A stretch of 64,000 bases of DNA from an uncultured Oscillospiraceae bacterium (GTDB taxonomy: Bacteria > Bacillota > Clostridia > Oscillospirales > Oscillospiraceae), in assembly GCA_947629775.1 (NCBI GenBank), contig CANRFA010000006.1, positions 1-64,000 on the forward strand, given 5' to 3'. Position numbers and translations under genes: made by a program. The notes under the pieces are model-generated. The model did no database searches and had not been told where the DNA came from. It saw only the letters and a list, made by a program, of their open reading frames with translations. Of the stretch, positions 1-7,603 are shown in pieces; position 1 is the first letter of the stretch, and each line of letters begins with the position of its first letter.

Positions 1-1304
1 GAGTCCACCGCGCCGTTGCGGATCTTGAAGCACTTCATGTCCTGGCCGCCGATGTCGATGATGAAGTCCACGTCGGGCTGGAAGTGGGCGGCGGCCTTGT
101 AGTGGGCCATGGTCTCCACCAGACCCAGGTCGCAGGAGAAGGCGTTGCGGATCAGATCCTCTCCGTAGCCGGTGACGGCGGCCCCCCGGATGACGATGCG
201 GTCTTCGCAGGCGGCGTAGATGGCCCGCAGCTGTTCCAGGACGATGGAGACGGGGTTGCCCTGGTTGGAGTGATAGTAAGTATAGAGAAGACCGCCGTCC
301 GGGGCGATCAGAGCGAGTTTGGTGGTGGTGGAGCCGGCGTCGATGCCCAGATAGGCGCTGCCGCGGTAGCTGCGGATGTCCGCCTCCGGGGGACGGCTGG
401 CGTTGTGCCGGGCCAGGAAGGCGTCGTATTCTTCCCGGCTGGAGAAGAGGGGAGGCATGGTATCCACGGTGGAGGTGACATCTACGCTCTGCTCCAGTTT
501 ACGCAGCGTCTCTTCGTACGTGGTGGGAGCGTAGTCCCCCGCGCAGAGAGCGGCGCCCATGGCGGCGAAACAGTCTCCGTCTTTGGGAAAGATGGCGTGC
601 TCTTCGTCCAGCTTGAGGGTGACGACAAAGCGCTCCCGCAGCCCCATCAGGAAGTGGAGAGGGCCGCCCAGAAAGACGATGGTTCCCTTCAGTTCCCGGC
701 CCTGGGTCAGACCGGCTACGGTCTGGTCCACCACCGCCTGGAAGATGGAGGCGGCCACGTCCTCCTTGCGCCCGCCCTGGTTGAGGATGGGCTGGATGTC
801 GCTCTTGGCGAATACGCCGCAGCGGGAGGCGATGGGGTAGATCTTTTCGTGGCGGAGGGACAGTTCGTCCAGCTCGGACACGGAAACGTTCATGAGGGTG
901 GCCATCTGGTCGATGAAGGCGCCGGTGCCGCCGGCGCAGGAGCCGTTCATGCGCTCCTCCAGAGCGCCGCCGAAGAAGATGATCTTGGCGTCTTCGCCGC
1001 CCAGTTCGATGACCGCATCTGTCCCCGGAATGTATGTATTGACCGCGGCGGCCGTGGCGTAGACCTCCTGAACGAAATCCACATTCGCCGCCGTGGCGAC
1101 CCCCAGACCGGCGGAGCCGGTGATGGCGACGCGGATTTCCTGTCCGGCGAGCAGGTCCGAGATGGAACGCAGCGTCTCGCAGGCCCGTTCCCGGGTTTTG
1201 GAGAAGTGGCGCTCGTAGGAGCGGAACAGCAGGTTGTTTTCCCCGTCCAGAACCGTAACCTTCACGGTGGTGGAGCCGATATCAATGCCAACACGAAGAC
1301 TCAT
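1..1304 (-). CDS. 2-hydroxyacyl-CoA dehydratase activase-like protein (BadF/BadG/BcrA/BcrD ATPase family), 3' part outside window
   Basis: About 434 codons are visible from the ATG at 1304; the gene runs off the left edge, so it is partial. Two ASKHA-type ATPase repeats are seen: the first opens with GIDIGSTTVKVTV at residue 6, the second with LGIDAGSTTTKLAL near residue 315, and the visible part ends in DIGGQDMKCFKIRNG. Cysteines in NGSCAGGTGAF and SRCGVFAKSD match those that bind the bridging 4Fe-4S cluster of activases. Known members transfer an electron to 2-hydroxyacyl-CoA dehydratases at the cost of ATP. The double-ATPase form is usually part of a much longer protein with C-terminal DUF2229 and dehydratase-like domains, which would lie left of the window (inference). 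An AGGAG site precedes the start. No dehydratase subunit is in view, so the substrate is unknown. Confidence 0.88.
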   Translation of the reverse strand, partial: MSLRVGIDIGSTTVKVTVLDGENNLLFRSYERHFSKTRERACETLRSISDLLAGQEIRVAITGSAGLGVATAANVDFVQEVYATAAAVNTYIPGTDAVIELGGEDAKIIFFGGALEERMNGSCAGGTGAFIDQMATLMNVSVSELDELSLRHEKIYPIASRCGVFAKSDIQPILNQGGRKEDVAASIFQAVVDQTVAGLTQGRELKGTIVFLGGPLHFLMGLRERFVVTLKLDEEHAIFPKDGDCFAAMGAALCAGDYAPTTYEETLRKLEQSVDVTSTVDTMPPLFSSREEYDAFLARHNASRPPEADIRSYRGSAYLGIDAGSTTTKLALIAPDGGLLYTYYHSNQGNPVSIVLEQLRAIYAACEDRIVIRGAAVTGYGEDLIRNAFSCDLGLVETMAHYKAAAHFQPDVDFIIDIGGQDMKCFKIRNGAVD

Positions 1305-1366
1305 AATAAAACTCCTGTACAGAATGCATGGATGGAAGGAAGGCGGATTTCTGCCGCGCAGCTCTT

Positions 1367-1395
1367 ATCATAGATGGAATCCGTGCCGGACGCAA
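1367..1395 (-). promoter_or_regulatory. Promoter of the activase gene
   Basis: On the minus strand a -35 TTGCGT (1395-1390) and a -10 TATGAT (1372-1367) are separated by 17 bp. Transcription would start near 1360, giving a leader of about 55 nt. Confidence 0.55.
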
Positions 1396-1400
1396 TGGAT

Positions 1401-1438
1401 TTAACGCCTTCTTAACGTAGGCCCCCGTGTTTTTAACG
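1401..1438. promoter_or_regulatory. Three helically phased TTAACG repeats upstream of the activase promoter
   Basis: TTAACG occurs at 1401-1406, 1412-1417 and 1433-1438, i.e. at steps of 11 and 21 bp, so all face the same side of the helix. The nearest copy lies 5 bp upstream of the -35. The layout fits a regulator that binds tandem direct repeats; which one is not known. Confidence 0.4.
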
Positions 1439-1440
1439 GG

Positions 1441-1690
1441 ATTCCGGAGGCAAACCGGCCGGAAATGCCCAGAGACGGTCCGAATGTCCGGCGGAGGAAA
1501 CATCTCCGGAGAGAGCGGACGCGAAGGTCCGGGAGCGATTACAAAAAGCAGAACAGTCAGAAAAAATACAGTTCGGAATAAAGCGGAGGAGGGACAGGAA
1601 GGCGGAGCCGCGGAGAGAGAAAACCCGGAGGCCGTCCGTCCGGCCCCGCGGCGCGCCCCGGGAGTGCGGATGACCCTTCCCGCTCCGGGA
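1441..1690. other. Gene-free, purine-rich spacer
   Basis: Part of the 415-bp gap between the activase gene and the XRE gene. Beyond the promoter and TTAACG repeats on its left and the terminator on its right, I see no open frame with a ribosome binding site and no convincing structure. The plus strand is strongly purine-biased. Confidence 0.4.
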
Positions 1691-1719
1691 GAAAAGAAAA
1701 AAGCCGCCCGTGGGGCGGC
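1691..1719 (-). terminator. Intrinsic terminator of the XRE gene
   Basis: Perfect stem GCCGCCC/GGGCGGC (1703-1719), loop GTG, followed on the minus strand by a T-rich run (1702-1691). It begins one base after the stop codon of the XRE gene. Confidence 0.85.
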
Positions 1720-2010
1720 TCAGGGATTCTCCGGCTCAACGAATCTGATCTGCAGTTTCATTCCAAAGCCTGCCGCGATTCGCTTGAGAGTACGCAGGGA
1801 GGGATTGGAGCAGCAGTTTTCGAGACGGCTGATGGCGGCCTGTTTGATTCCGGTTGCCTGGGCAAGATCATCCTGTGTCATCCCCAGACTTCCGCGCGCT
1901 TCCAGGATGGCCTGGGAAACCTGGAGTTCGGGAGTCATTTCGCGGGTGCCCAGTTCCCGCTGTTTGCTCTCGATTTTGGCGCGGATGGTCTTCTGGAAAT
2001 CCTTAGACAT
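1720..2010 (-). CDS. XRE-family helix-turn-helix transcriptional regulator
   Basis: A 96-residue protein when started at the ATG at 2010 (MSKDFQ); an in-frame GTG at 2022 is possible but lies too close to the only SD-like sequence (GGAAGAG). The C-terminal half is a Cro/C1-type HTH: LGMTQDDLAQATGIKQAAIS, then RLENCCSNPSLRTLKRIAAGFG. The N-terminal part resembles HigA-type antitoxins, which bind operator DNA and a RelE/HigB toxin. No toxin gene is adjacent: the upstream 120 nt and the downstream side hold no RelE-like frame, so it is either a solitary regulator or an orphan antitoxin. It has its own promoter and terminator. Family call is firm, target is unknown. Confidence 0.8.
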   Translation of the reverse strand: MSKDFQKTIRAKIESKQRELGTREMTPELQVSQAILEARGSLGMTQDDLAQATGIKQAAISRLENCCSNPSLRTLKRIAAGFGMKLQIRFVEPENP

Positions 2011-2133
2011 GGTTTTATGCACTCTCTTCCGGGCGGGCTGAACAGCCCTTGATGCAGGCGGGACCTTTCCCGGCGGATACCAGTTCCTCGGGAGTGCGGA
2101 TCTGTCGCCAGATGCATGAATATCATCGGTTTC

Positions 2134-2162
2134 ATGCTATCGGAAGGGGTGTCAATTGTCAA
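2134..2162 (-). promoter_or_regulatory. Promoter of the XRE gene with repeated TTGAC motifs
   Basis: Minus-strand -35 TTGACA (2162-2157), 17 bp spacer, -10 TAGCAT (2139-2134). A second TTGACA lies at 2155-2150 and a further GTTGAC just upstream near 2173, so the region carries directly repeated TTGAC units that could serve autoregulation. The leader to the ATG is about 115 nt. Confidence 0.5.
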
Positions 2163-2325
2163 CGTAAGATAAAAAGACGTCAACAAATGGGGTCGAAAAC
2201 CCGCCCCTGAGGCAAGAAGGAAAAACCATACAGTTCAGATAATGGATAAAATGGATAATAATGGCATTAACTGAAGGGGCGAACCCCCGCTTCGCCGGAT
2301 TTCGCTCCTTCGCGGATCCGGCTCG

Positions 2326-2354
2326 TTGACAGGAGGGAAATCCTGGTATATAAT
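2326..2354 (+). promoter_or_regulatory. Perfect-consensus sigma-A promoter with long leader
   Basis: TTGACA (2326-2331) and TATAAT (2349-2354) match consensus exactly and are 17 bp apart. An inverted repeat GCCGGAT (2294-2300)/ATCCGGC (2316-2322) ends 3 bp before the -35. The first plausible large gene downstream starts at 2796, so the leader would be about 435 nt. Confidence 0.75.
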
Positions 2355-2440
2355 GCCATTCCATTTGAGAAAACGAAGGGAAAGCGGGCGGATTATGCGC
2401 CGGTCCGCGCCGAAGCGGATCAGGGGGAAAGCAGGACAGC

Positions 2441-2500
2441 ATGTTGCGCAATCCCATGAATCCGGCGGGGCCTCCGCCGTCATTTTGCCGCGACAGATGA
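2441..2500 (+). other. Possible 19-codon leader ORF with a Pro-Pro-Pro stretch
   Basis: ATG at 2441, TGA at 2498; the peptide contains AGPPPS, and polyproline is a known ribosome-pausing signal. Its PPP codons overlap a small hairpin CGGCGG/CCGCCG (2463-2479) followed by TCATTTT. A weak AGGA lies 4 nt before the ATG. The 2500-2795 stretch after it holds no other supportable gene. Speculative. Confidence 0.2.
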
Positions 2501-2795
2501 GCGTCCGGCAGGGAAAGGCGGACGGGCTCTCAGATTCAGAGGGCCCGGCGCGTGAGCGGTACGATCCCGTCGCCGATGCGAAGAAGGATGAGGGAGACAG
2601 AAATTCGCTGGGTTCAGAGAGGAGTGAAACAGGCATGCCGGACGGGTTCATGAGGGCCCCACGCCGGAGGAATCAACGGGTCTGGAGGAACGCTGTTCCA
2701 TTCCCGGGACAGGGAAATCCTCCCTCCGCCGATCCGGGGGGCCGGGGAAAGAAAAGAAGGAACGCCGGGAACGCGCGAACAAAAAGGAGAATACC

Positions 2796-4424
2796 ATGAG
2801 AAAACGGCTTACAGCGGCGGGGGCTGTCCTCTGCGCCTTTCTGACGCTGCTGCCCGCCAGGGCCAGAACCGTTTCCGGGCAGGCGGATCGGGAGATCTGG
2901 CTGACAGAAGCCCCCTGGTATGGTCTGCAGCTGAACGGGGAGGATCGGAAGGCCTGGAACGACGATGTGGAAAGCATCCTGGCCTATCCAGCCCGGAAAA
3001 CGGCGGAGCGCTCGGAGAGCCGGCGGACCGCCCTGACCCAGGTGATCCGGGCGGAGAATCCACGCCTGTTCTGGGTGGATTGGATCGACTCCTACGGAAG
3101 GCTCTGCTTTTACACGGATAAGAGCGCGGTAAAGGGCAACTGGTTTGCCCCCGTGTGGCCCCGGGGTGAGACCCTGGATACGCTGAAGAAGAAATTCCTC
3201 AGGGCCATCGAAGAGGATGTGACGGCGATCCGGGCGGCGCTGCCCCCGGAGCCCTCCCGCTATGACATCCTGAAAGAGATTGTGGACTGGATCTGCGATC
3301 ACAACCTCTACAACAGCGACCAGACCGGGAACAGCCGCTCCCATTCGGATCCCGTGGAGTTCGGCTGGCTGGCCGCCCACTCCGCCTACAGCGCCATTGT
3401 CCCGGGAGACAGCTGGGAACCGGTCTGCGAGGGCTACGCCCTGGCCTTCCGGCTCCTCTGCGAGGAATTCGGGATCCCCTGCGTGTGCGTGATGGGCAGC
3501 ACCGTCTTTGCCGAATCCCACATGTGGAACTGCGTGCAGATGGAGGATGAGACGTGGCGCCTGGTGGATGTGGCCGGCGTGGACCGGGAGGACGGGATCC
3601 CTTACACCTACAGTTACTTTCTGATCGGCCGGGACCAGGCCCTGTTGCAGGGGTACACGCCGGACTCCTCCTTCGGCAGCAGCGCCTCCAACGGCACCCG
3701 CTTCTCCTTCCCGGAGCTGGCGGAGGGCTGGCGCTACGTGCCGGAACCGGAACTGAGCTTTGTGGATACCTGGGGCGGCGGCTGCGTCCATATGGAAGGG
3801 CGCAATTCCGCCATCAACAGCGGCCACCTGTACCTGCTTTACACCATGGACGGCAGGGAACCGGACCTCAGTTCGCCCAGCAGCTACCGCTACTGCGAGG
3901 ACGTCTACGAGGGGACCATTACGAAGAATATCTGGATCAGCGACGAGACCGTCTTCAAGGCGGTGCTTCAGGTGGGAAGCAACGGTTCCTCCTCCAATGG
4001 GTACCGGCCATGGGAATTCCGCTCCTTCAGCGCCCCGGTCTCTCTGACGGTGGAACTGGCCCGGACGGAGGAGCCCGGAATTGCCCGCGGCGGCGGCAGG
4101 GTAACGCTGACACCCCCGGCTTCCGCTTCCGAGGCCGTCCGCCTCTACTACACCACAGATGGAAGCGATCCGGTCTACCGTCTGCTGAGCAATGGCAGCG
4201 TGGAGACCAATCCCGCGCAGTTCCTGTATGAAGGCAGTTTTCCCGCGGTGGCGGACCAGGTGATCCGGGCCATCGCCGTGGACGTGGGCTGTCAGGCCAG
4301 CGACGTGCGAAGCGAAGCCCCGGAGACGGGAACCCCCACCCCGTCTCAGATCACAGGGACCGCCGTACAGTTTTCCGGCCGGGGAGATACTCCCGTTCCC
4401 CTGCCTTCCGAGACGGGGAGCTGA
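2796..4424 (+). CDS. Secreted transglutaminase-like protein with C-terminal chitobiase-type domain
   Basis: 542 residues starting at 2796 behind AAGGAG. Residues 1-24 form a signal peptide (basic MRKR, hydrophobic core, ARA), so the protein is probably exported. The transglutaminase-like core lies at about 155-275 with the usual order of catalytic residues: Cys211 in EPVCEGYAL, His242 in ESHMWNCV and Asp258 in RLVDVAG. After a linker, residues 390-500 hold a fold with LYYTTDGSDPVY, the signature of the CHB_HEX_C (chitobiase C-terminal) domain; an earlier LYLLYTMDGREPD looks like a related second copy. The likely role is cleavage or cross-linking of wall or surface protein (inference from family). 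It is a single-gene unit closed by a strong terminator. Confidence 0.82.
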   Translation: MRKRLTAAGAVLCAFLTLLPARARTVSGQADREIWLTEAPWYGLQLNGEDRKAWNDDVESILAYPARKTAERSESRRTALTQVIRAENPRLFWVDWIDSYGRLCFYTDKSAVKGNWFAPVWPRGETLDTLKKKFLRAIEEDVTAIRAALPPEPSRYDILKEIVDWICDHNLYNSDQTGNSRSHSDPVEFGWLAAHSAYSAIVPGDSWEPVCEGYALAFRLLCEEFGIPCVCVMGSTVFAESHMWNCVQMEDETWRLVDVAGVDREDGIPYTYSYFLIGRDQALLQGYTPDSSFGSSASNGTRFSFPELAEGWRYVPEPELSFVDTWGGGCVHMEGRNSAINSGHLYLLYTMDGREPDLSSPSSYRYCEDVYEGTITKNIWISDETVFKAVLQVGSNGSSSNGYRPWEFRSFSAPVSLTVELARTEEPGIARGGGRVTLTPPASASEAVRLYYTTDGSDPVYRLLSNGSVETNPAQFLYEGSFPAVADQVIRAIAVDVGCQASDVRSEAPETGTPTPSQITGTAVQFSGRGDTPVPLPSETGS

Positions 4425-4441
4425 GAAAGAATACGAAAGAC

Positions 4442-4478
4442 AAGGACCCGCATCGGTTGGCGATGCGGGTCCTTTGTC
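4442..4478 (+). terminator. Terminator of the transglutaminase-like gene
   Basis: Perfect 14-bp stem AAGGACCCGCATCG (4442-4455)/CGATGCGGGTCCTT (4461-4474), loop 5 nt, short T run after it. Confidence 0.85.
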
Positions 4479-4504
4479 CGTCCGGTGGAAAACCCGGTGC
4501 AATA

Positions 4505-4690
4505 CGTGCGGGAATAAAACGGGAATATATTACAAATAGTATACATAAAACCGAGCAGAGCGCCCGTTTTCACTCCTGATTCCAGGGAGTAATAAAAGGA
4601 ACGTATACTGCCCACAGTTTGCACAAAGTTTTCCACAGGTTACGAAGATGGACTTTGAATTCGGTGGATAAATCGGTGCAGAAAGTTAGA
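4505..4690. other. AT-rich patch followed by a cluster of DnaA-box-like sites
   Basis: Positions 4505-4555 are markedly AT-rich in a GC-rich genome. Next to it lie TTTTCCACA (4629-4637, fits TTWTNCACA), GTTTGCACA (4617-4625, one mismatch) and, on the minus strand, TTATCCACC (4671-4663, one mismatch to TTATCCACA). The combination resembles an unwinding element plus DnaA boxes, but no dnaA, dnaN or other replication gene is near. Confidence 0.3.
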
Positions 4691-5350
4691 ATTTGAGAAT
4701 CTGGCCCCTCGACTCCCTCTCCGAAGGCCGGAATCTGACCCGGGAAGGGCTGGATCTGGTTTCTGAAACGGAAAAAAGAGTTACAAAACAGGGGGTCGCC
4801 CAAAGAGCGGTTCGGAACCCGAACGAAGCGGGTTTTCCGGCGCGGCGGAGCTTCGACGCCGGCAACCGGGCCGGAGACAGACGAAGGGAAGGCCGCCCCA
4901 CGGAGGGACAGAGGCCGGAAGACCGGCGAGGCGAAAACGGCGGAGACGAAACCCCGCCCGGGCATTTTTTCTGAGCATGTTTTCGGGCTGCGGCCATGAT
5001 CCTGCCCGGAGGGGCGGGCTGGCGTTCAACCGGGGCAAGATACCCGGAGGGGGTGGGATAAGCCGCCGGAGAGGTCGGGAAATACAGGATAAGCAGGGGC
5101 GCGCGGAATGCCGTTCCGTGCCGAAGGAGGACGGTTTCCGGGGGTTGTGTCGAACAGCGACGGAGCCGGAAACTGGCGGAGACAAAGAGACCGGCCCGGA
5201 AGTCCGAGGCGTCGCCGGCTGGAAGCCGACCCTTCGGGAGCCAGGAGAGAAGTCTGAGGGAGGCGGCCGCCTGGATGACCAGAGGGTGGAGCCGGCTTTC
5301 GGGCTGTCTGCGTGGAGCGACCGGAGCTTCCGTTGAAGGAGCAGGGGCGA
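4691..5350. other. Gene-free, purine-biased block
   Basis: About 660 bp between the DnaA-box-like cluster and the terminator of the Cthe_2159-type gene. Open frames exist on both strands but are Arg/Gly/Pro-rich, lack ribosome binding sites and resemble no family I know. I see nothing coding here. Confidence 0.45.
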
Positions 5351-5390
5351 GAGAAAAGGGAGAGAACCCGGACCACGCCGGATTCTCTCC
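5351..5390 (-). terminator. Terminator of the VTC-DUF4956-Cthe_2159 operon
   Basis: Imperfect stem GGAGAGAA(5359-5366)/TTCTCTCC (5383-5390) with an inner CCGG/CCGG pairing; on the minus strand it is followed by CCCTTTTCTC. Confidence 0.7.
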
Positions 5391-5436
5391 CGTACGGAAA
5401 GGCTGTAAAGAGGTGTCTGGTCCCGCGCGACAGCGA

Positions 5437-7599
5437 TCAGGGCCGGAAGCGGATGGCGATAACGAGACCCACCAGAAGGACAAGGGTGGAGATCCCGGTC
5501 AGAAGCAGCGCCTCCGGGGTCACAGAGGAACTGTCCGCGGAAGCCTGCCCGCCGTTCTGCCTCGGATTGCCGCCTGTCTGATTCCAGTCCTGCCGCTGGC
5601 CTCTGCCCCCGAACTGATTCGGGTCCATCTGGCCGTTCGGCCGCTGAAAATCCTCGGGTAACTGGGTGCCGTCCGGCAGAGTGGGCGCTGTGCCCGCCGG
5701 ATTCTGTCCCGCCGCCGGCTCGGAGGTGTCTGTTCCGTCTCCGCCTGCGGGAGCAGAAGAGGAGGTTGAGCCGCTTTCCTCAGACGAAGAGGGGGGCGGA
5801 GTTTCTCCTTCCTCCGAGGAGGAGGACGCGGAGAATGCCGTCTGTCCGTCCTGCTGGAAGGGCCGGTTTCCGGATCCGGGCCAGTCGCCCTGGAACCCGT
5901 CTGGAGGCTGTGGCGGGGAGCCGGCGGAGTCCTGGGGAGCCGTGCCGTCGCCCGCAGGCGGCTGAGACGGCATTCCGTTTCCGTCCGTCGGGGCTGCAGT
6001 TCCGTCTCCCTGGGAAGGCGCGGCGGCGCTCAGAAGGCGGAGGGCGGGCGCGGAAGAGGAAGCGGCTATGGTCGCGGGGGTGGAGGAAGCGCCGGATTCT
6101 CCGGAGGAGGAAGTGTTTCCGTCCTCCGAAGGAGCGGTCTGTCCATCCGAGGGGAAGGTCCGCTGGCCTTTCTGTATGGTGCCGCGGTCCATACCGTCCA
6201 TGCCGCCCATCCCTCCGTGGCGGCCTCCCATGCCGCCGCCGAAGCCGAATCCTCCGCCCGTGGAGGCGTTGTCAATGGTGACTTCCTCTTCCGTATCCCC
6301 GATGGCCAGCGTGCAGGTGTCGCCCACCGCCATTCCCGGCGCGCTGAGGACCAGACAGGTGAAGGCGCAGGGGACCTGCTCGGAGCAGAGAACGGTTCCG
6401 TCCGCCCCGGTGAGGGTGACGGTGGTGCCGGCTTCCGTCAGAGCCGTTGTGGTGTGCATGAGGAAGCCCTGGGTGGAGGTGGAATCAAAGCCTTCGGCCA
6501 TCATGCTTCCGCCGCAGGCGAGAATGGTGCCGCCGGAGACCTCGCAGACGCCGCCGCTCTCGGTGCCGGCGTCCAGGGCCGCGTTGGAACCGCTGCCGTT
6601 CACGCTGACCAGGGTGATCCCTCCGGCGATGTAAATGCTGCCGTTGGAGTCCAGTCCGTCCGCGTCCCGGCCGGTTTCATTGACAATGGTGATCTCGCCG
6701 CCATTGATATGGATGGCGCAGCCCGCGGGATTCAGGCCGCTCGCGTTGATGCCGTCGTCCGTGGGAGAGATGGTGAGTATCCCGTCATTGACGGTGACGG
6801 TGGGCGCTTCGATGCCCTCGTAGCAGGAGGGAATGGAGACGGTGCCGCCGTCCAGAAGAAAGAAGGAACTGTCGTCGTCGTTGGAGACCGTCACGCCGTC
6901 GTCGCCGGCGTGGATGGTCAGATCCATGTCGGTGAGGCGGACGCTGTCGTTGGCGTGGATGCCGTCTTCGGCGGCTGTGAGGTCCAGAGTGCCGCCGGTA
7001 ATGACCAGGTTGTCGTTACAGACAAGGGCGTGGGCGGAGGCTCCGGAGACGGTCAGGGAGCCAGAGCCGTTGATGGTCAGGTCGTCCCGGGCGTAGATGG
7101 CGCCGTCGATGCCGTCCGCGGCGGCGTCCTCCCGGAAGGTCTCCCCGCAGGAGACCGTATTGACGCTGCCCTCCGCCAGGGTGAGGAAGACCTTTTCCGC
7201 CTGCTTCACCAGCAGGGCGGCGCTGTCCTCGCAGTGGAGGGTGACGCCGTCCAGCATCAGCCATACCTGTCCGTCACTGCCGGTATCCACCTCGATGGAC
7301 CCGTCCGTCAGCTCTCCGGAGAGCACGTAGTGTCCGCCATAAGCGATGTGAAGAACGCCGTCGGCCCAGTAGGCTCCGCTGCCTTCCATCCGGACTTCGT
7401 CCCCCTCCAGGGAAATGCGGGTGGCGCCGGAAGTGTCCCAGGTTCCGTTCCGATCCAGGCTGGAGAAGGCAGAGTCGTCTTCTTCTCCGCTGTCGACGTC
7501 TTCTCCATAGGCCTTGCCGGCGAGGACAAGCCCGGTCAGCAGGATGCATACGACCAGAGCCACCAGGCAGATGGCGTCAAGATGTTTGCCGGTTGACAT
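5437..7599 (-). CDS. Cthe_2159-family carbohydrate-binding beta-helix protein, surface-anchored
   Basis: 720 residues from the ATG at 7599, preceded by GGGGTGAG; an upstream in-frame ATG at 7680 lies inside the neighbour and has no site. The protein has an N-terminal membrane segment or signal (AICLVALVVCILLTGLVLAG), a repetitive Asp/Gly/Asn-rich beta-helix (about 50-440) with repeats such as ADGIDGAIYA, EDGIHAND, DDGINASG and DADGLDSNG, then a Gly/Met patch, a long Ser/Pro/Gln/Gly-rich linker (about 470-680) and a C-terminal membrane helix ending IAIRFRP. The founding member Cthe_2159 binds acidic and cellulosic polysaccharides. It is the last gene of an operon with DUF4956 and VTC proteins, 4 bp after the DUF4956 stop. 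The combination suggests a surface polymer role (inference). Confidence 0.85.
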   Translation of the reverse strand: MSTGKHLDAICLVALVVCILLTGLVLAGKAYGEDVDSGEEDDSAFSSLDRNGTWDTSGATRISLEGDEVRMEGSGAYWADGVLHIAYGGHYVLSGELTDGSIEVDTGSDGQVWLMLDGVTLHCEDSAALLVKQAEKVFLTLAEGSVNTVSCGETFREDAAADGIDGAIYARDDLTINGSGSLTVSGASAHALVCNDNLVITGGTLDLTAAEDGIHANDSVRLTDMDLTIHAGDDGVTVSNDDDSSFFLLDGGTVSIPSCYEGIEAPTVTVNDGILTISPTDDGINASGLNPAGCAIHINGGEITIVNETGRDADGLDSNGSIYIAGGITLVSVNGSGSNAALDAGTESGGVCEVSGGTILACGGSMMAEGFDSTSTQGFLMHTTTALTEAGTTVTLTGADGTVLCSEQVPCAFTCLVLSAPGMAVGDTCTLAIGDTEEEVTIDNASTGGGFGFGGGMGGRHGGMGGMDGMDRGTIQKGQRTFPSDGQTAPSEDGNTSSSGESGASSTPATIAASSSAPALRLLSAAAPSQGDGTAAPTDGNGMPSQPPAGDGTAPQDSAGSPPQPPDGFQGDWPGSGNRPFQQDGQTAFSASSSSEEGETPPPSSSEESGSTSSSAPAGGDGTDTSEPAAGQNPAGTAPTLPDGTQLPEDFQRPNGQMDPNQFGGRGQRQDWNQTGGNPRQNGGQASADSSSVTPEALLLTGISTLVLLVGLVIAIRFRP

Positions 7600-7603
7600 G
7601 CGC

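Noticed and set aside
84..1373. Long plus-strand open frame (429 codons)
   Set aside because: It is the antisense shadow of the activase gene, whose minus-strand product has clear ATPase motifs.
1935..2186. 83-codon minus-strand frame upstream of the XRE gene, as a possible toxin
   Set aside because: No RelE/HigB features, no ribosome binding site, and it overlaps the XRE gene out of frame.
2500..2795. Known small RNA (6S, SRP, tmRNA or RNase P RNA) behind the perfect promoter
   Set aside because: None of the conserved sequence blocks of these RNAs could be found by eye.
4505..4690. Chromosomal replication origin
   Set aside because: DnaA-box-like sites are too few and no dnaA, dnaN, rpmH or gyr gene is nearby; kept only as a lower-confidence observation.
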